Source: Streptomyces sp. NBC_00443 (GTDB taxonomy: Bacteria; Actinomycetota; Actinomycetes; Streptomycetales; Streptomycetaceae). From it: a DNA stretch of 64,000 nt. The first letter of the stretch is position 1; each line of letters begins with the position of its first letter. Below, one piece after another: positions 60,893 to 64,000 of the stretch. Location of the stretch: positions 1,302,001-1,366,000 of the forward strand of contig NZ_CP107917.1 in the NCBI RefSeq assembly GCF_036014175.1, read 5' to 3'. A model generated the notes under the pieces. The model was not told the DNA's origin. It saw only the letters and a list, made by a program, of their open reading frames with translations, and did not search any database. A program made the translations under genes and the position numbers.

Positions 60893-60985
60893 ACGGGGGA
60901 CCGGGAAACACGGGGGATCCACGGGGGGAAGCACCACCACGGGGGAAGTACGGGGGCTTCGGGCCGGCAGGCGCTGTCACGGGGG
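60893..60985 (+). repeat. Array of six ACGGGGG G-tracts
   Basis: ACGGGGG begins at 60893, 60910, 60921, 60939, 60950 and 60979. Four or more runs of five G's on the + strand could fold as a G-quadruplex. No confident coding region is present here. Confidence 0.65.
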
Positions 60986-61002
60986 CAGCGGCCGGCCGGC
61001 CC
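60957..61002. terminator. Strong bidirectional hairpin
   Basis: CTTCGGGCCGGC (60957-60968) is fully complementary to GCCGGCCCGAAG (60991-61002), with an inner CGCTG/CAGCG stem. It lies 17 bases beyond the fucosidase stop and after the ATP-grasp gene. Confidence 0.7.
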
Positions 61003-61018
61003 GAAGGCGTTTCCCGGG

Positions 61019-62263
61019 TCAGAAACGGCCCGAGCCCCGGTACAGCTCCAACTCCCCGTCCAGTTCCACGGCGAGCACCGTGGCATGCGGGTCGAGGTCG
61101 GCCTCGGTGGGCGGCTCGATCCACAGCACGCCCGGCGTCTCATGGAGGCCGCCGGTGATGCGGTGGCCCAGTTCCGTGCCGGTGCCGACGACCGTGACCC
61201 GGCGTACCGAGCCGAGCAGCCCGCGTACGTTGATCTCGGCGCGCGGGACGTCGAAGACGATCAGGTACAGGGTGCGGCGGTCCTCGGACAGGGTGCTCGG
61301 GCCGTAGTGGTGTCCGGCCGGAAGGCCGCGCCCGGTGCCGTACACCGCCTCCGCGTGCTTGGCGATCCAGTCGCCGAGCCCCTCCAGCCGCTCGGCCTGC
61401 TCCGCCGGGATCGTGCCGTCCTCGCGGGGTCCGACGCTCAGGAGCAGGTTGCCGCCTGCGCCGATCGTCTCGGCGAAGTAGCGGATCAGCTGGTCGACCG
61501 ACTTGTGGTTGTGGTCGTGGTGCTGGTGGCCCCAGGAGTCGTTGATCGTCAGGCACAGCTCCCACGGGCCTTCCGGCGGTATGACCGGGGCCCCCTGTTC
61601 CGGGGTCGCGTAGTCGCCCTCGCTGAGCATGCGGGCGTTGAAGACGACGTCCGGCACCTCGGAGCGGATCAGCGTGGCGAGTTCGGGGATGCGCCACTGC
61701 TCCTCGCTGCGGTCCCACTCGCCGTCGAACCACATCAGGTCCGGTTTGTAGCGGGAGGTCAGCTCGCGGATCTGGCCGTCCCGGTAGGCGAGGAAACGTT
61801 CCCAGGCGTCCAGGTCCTCGAGTTCCGCGGCGACTTCGGAGTACCGGTTGTCCTCCAGCTCCGGCGGGCGGCCGGGCTTGCGCGTGGAGGCGTAGTCGGG
61901 GTGGCTCCAGTCCGAGTGCGAGTAGTAGAGCCCTACCTTGAGGCCCTGCTCGCGCAGGGCGTCCGCGTAGCCGCCGATCAGGTCGCGGCCCACGTTCAGT
62001 TCGCCGTGGGCCGTGTCCCACAGGGCCACGCCGTCGTGGTGACGGCTGGTCAGGACGGCGTACTTGGCACCGGCCCGCGCGAAGAGCCTCGCCCAGTCGC
62101 GCGGGTCGTAGCGGGAGGCGGTGAAGCGGTCGAACTGGGACATGTACCGGTCGTACGGGACGATGTCGTCGTAGAACGACCAGGACTCCTGCACACCGTC
62201 GACGGCGTAGATGCCCCAGTGGACGAAGATCCCCAACTTGGCGTCGGTGAACCAGGGTTGCAT
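61019..62263 (-). CDS. Alpha-L-fucosidase (GH29)
   Basis: A 414-residue glycoside hydrolase family 29 enzyme. Landmarks: FVHWGIYAV near the start, YAVLTSRHHDGVALWDT, YYSHSDWSHPDY and the nucleophile Asp in PDLMWFDGEWD. No signal peptide, so it is probably intracellular. ATG 62263 lies just after the mannosidase stop (62275), with an upstream GAGCGGGG. It is transcribed with the GH38 gene and would trim fucose from host or plant glycans. Confidence 0.92.
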   Translation of the reverse strand: MQPWFTDAKLGIFVHWGIYAVDGVQESWSFYDDIVPYDRYMSQFDRFTASRYDPRDWARLFARAGAKYAVLTSRHHDGVALWDTAHGELNVGRDLIGGYADALREQGLKVGLYYSHSDWSHPDYASTRKPGRPPELEDNRYSEVAAELEDLDAWERFLAYRDGQIRELTSRYKPDLMWFDGEWDRSEEQWRIPELATLIRSEVPDVVFNARMLSEGDYATPEQGAPVIPPEGPWELCLTINDSWGHQHHDHNHKSVDQLIRYFAETIGAGGNLLLSVGPREDGTIPAEQAERLEGLGDWIAKHAEAVYGTGRGLPAGHHYGPSTLSEDRRTLYLIVFDVPRAEINVRGLLGSVRRVTVVGTGTELGHRITGGLHETPGVLWIEPPTEADLDPHATVLAVELDGELELYRGSGRF

Positions 62264-62274
62264 CGGCACCCCGC

Positions 62275-64000
62275 TCAGCTCCCTTCCGCGCGCTGCAGGC
62301 GGAGCGTGAGGACCTGGAAGGGACGCAGGGCGACCGCGACCCCGCCGTCGCCGGTGACGTCCGCGTCCTGAAGCGGGCGCTCCAGCAGGTCGGTCACCTG
62401 GGCGCCGGTGAGCGGGAAGCCGGTGCGCAGGACACCGCTCGCACGGCCGCCGCGGGACTCGTAGAGGCGTACGACGACGTCGCCGGACCGGTCGTCGGCC
62501 AGTTTGACCGCCTCGACGGTCACGCCGTCCCCGGCCACGGAGACGACCGGCTCGGGCGCGCCTGCCGCATCCGCCACCCGCAGGGGAGGTTGAGGGCGTA
62601 CCCCTCGGCGACGGCGTCCTCGATGCTCGCGCCGGGGAGCAGGGAGTAGGTGAAGCGGTGCATGCCCTGGTCGGCCTCGGGGTCCGGCACGCGCGGGGCG
62701 CGGACCAGGCTGAGGCTGACCCTGGTCGTCGTACCGCCGTCGTCGCGGACCGTGCGGGTGACGTCGTGGCCGTACGTCGAGTCGTTGATGACGGCGACGC
62801 CGTAGCCGGGCTCGGCGATGTGCACCCAGCGGTGGCCGGCGACCTCGAAGCGGGCCGCCTCCCAGCTGGTGTTGGTGTGGGTGGGCCGCTGGATGTGGCC
62901 GAACTGGATCTCGGCGGAGGAGTGCGGGGCGCGGATGTCCACCGGGAAGCCCGCCTTGAGGATCTTCTCGGCCTCGTGCCAGTCGATCTCGGTCTCGAAG
63001 TCGATTCGGGGGCTGCCGGCGCGCAGGGTGATCGTCTGGGTGACCTTCGAGCCCTTGCCGAACGACCGCGTGACCCGGATCGCCCCGAGGAGGGCGTCCT
63101 CCTCGACGACGGTGACCGCGTCCGCGTCCAGCAGATCGGTGTAGCGGTTCCTGTAGTGCTTGTCGATGTCCCAGGCGTCCCAGTAGTTCGGGAGGTCGGT
63201 GTGCAGACGCAGCAGGTTGCCCTTGTCGGCGAGGACTTCACGGCCGGCCCGCAGATCCCGCACCGAGGCGAGCGTGCCGTCCTGCGCCACCTCGACACGC
63301 ACCAGGCCGTTGTCGAGGACCCGGCCCTCGACCTTCACCGGCTGTGCGGGCGCGGCGTCGGCCGGCGGTGCGCTGCCGCTCGCGGGGACCTCGACGTACG
63401 CCGGTGCGCCCTCGGGTGTGCGGACGACCTCGGCCCGGTCGAAGGGGCTGGTGTTGAACACCCGCGTGCCGTCGGCGCCCAGCGCGGCCACCGCCTCGGC
63501 GGTCAGCGCCTCCAGCTCCTCGGCCACGCGCGCGTATTCGGCCTCCGCCTCGCGGTGCACCCAGGCGATCGACGACCCCGGCAGGATGTCGTGGAACTGG
63601 TGCAGCAGCACCGTCTTCCACAGCCGGTCCAGCTTCTCGTACGGGTAGGAGTAGCCCGGCGCGTGCAGCGCGGCCGTCGTCGCCCACAACTCGGCCTCGC
63701 GGAGCCGGTGTTCACTGCGCCGGTTGCCCTGCTTGGTACGGGCCTGGGAGGTGTACGTCGCCCTGTGCAGTTCGAGGTAGAGCTCGCCGACCCACACGGG
63801 GGCGTCCGGGTACTCCTCGCGGGCCGTGGCGAAGAAGTCGTCCGGGTGCTCGATGACGACCTTCGGTGAGCCCTCCAGGTCCGCCAGCCGGCGCGCCCGC
63901 TCCATGATCTCGCGGGTGGGGCCGCCACCGCCGTCGCCCCAGCCGAAGGGCGCGAGGGAGCGTGTACCGCCGCCCTTCTCCGAGTAGTTGCGGACGGCGC
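62275..64000 (-). pseudogene. GH38 alpha-mannosidase, C-terminal part, frameshifted; continues past window edge
   Basis: The C-terminal two thirds of a family 38 alpha-mannosidase. The minus strand begins in mid-protein (SLAPFGWGDGGGGPTREIMERAR). It shows LLHQFHDILPGSSIAWVHREA and the beta-sandwich domains. Near the end, the frame breaks after YALNLP. Adding one G to the run GGGG at 62583-62586 (C on the coding strand) restores LRVADAAGAPEPVVSVAGDG to the stop at 62275. As written, it ends 19 codons later in the wrong frame. The N-terminus and promoter are outside the window. It precedes the fucosidase in the same transcript. Confidence 0.85.

Noticed and set aside
1..64000. tRNA, rRNA, insertion sequences, integrases or attachment sites
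   Set aside because: No cloverleaf-like gene, transposase or integrase motif, or long flanking direct repeat was recognised by eye. A covariance-model search would be needed to exclude small RNAs.

Overview
The window is chromosomal DNA of a Streptomyces (or very close actinomycete). The DNA is about 70% GC with strong third-position G/C bias. GTG/TTG starts and 4-base GTGA/ATGA stop-start overlaps are frequent. Gene families are typical of the genus: two-domain laccase, PcaV-controlled pcaIJFHGBL, DUF2510 protein, sugar importers lacking their own ATPase, and a Sfp-type phosphopantetheinyl transferase beside a metallophosphoesterase. No tRNA, rRNA, CRISPR array, insertion sequence or prophage was seen. 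Nearly all of the window is protein-coding.

Layout. 0-11.6 kb: ornithine cyclodeaminase-like protein and laccase (-). Divergent from them is a coupled pair of large secreted proteins (ThuA-PQQ dehydrogenase, then cupredoxin-DUF1080). Next come a divergent LigD-type polymerase and ATP-dependent DNA ligase, a zinc alcohol dehydrogenase and a DUF3048 lipoprotein. 11.6-18.8 kb: the complete protocatechuate branch of the beta-ketoadipate pathway, pcaV divergent from pcaIJFHGBL, ending in succinyl-CoA and acetyl-CoA. 18.8-34.8 kb: an HTH-less LAL-like ATPase, an MFS carrier with anmK, a DUF2510 protein, a TetR gene with a striking 16-bp repeat array before a PAP2/EamA pair, a phospholipase C, a second MFS carrier, two unknown genes and a pyruvate:quinone oxidoreductase. 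35.0-41.5 kb: vanillate demethylase (vanA frameshifted, a small His-rich protein, vanB), an IclR regulator and a four-gene nitrate/taurine-type ABC importer. Vanillate demethylation yields protocatechuate, so this block feeds the pca operon. 41.5-49.6 kb: an inward-facing alpha-glucan locus (LacI, binding protein, two permeases, GH13, secreted GH87-like beta-helix enzyme). 49.7-55.2 kb: a hydroxyproline degradation operon with a GntR regulator. 55.3-57.8 kb: a lone MmyB-type sensor domain divergent from an XRE regulator and an IrrE/ImmA-type metallopeptidase. 57.8-60.8 kb: phosphopantetheinyl transferase, metallophosphoesterase and ATP-grasp protein. 61.0-64.0 kb: GH29 fucosidase and the C-terminal part of a GH38 mannosidase cut by the window edge.

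Three genes (vanA, a hydroxyproline dehydrogenase subunit, the mannosidase) each carry one frameshift at a short homopolymer or GT run. This looks at least as much like an unpolished assembly as like real gene decay. The most unusual DNA-level structures are the six-unit 16-bp array at 26073-26168, an in-frame palindromic element inside pcaF at 14431-14477, and a G-tract array at 60893-60985.
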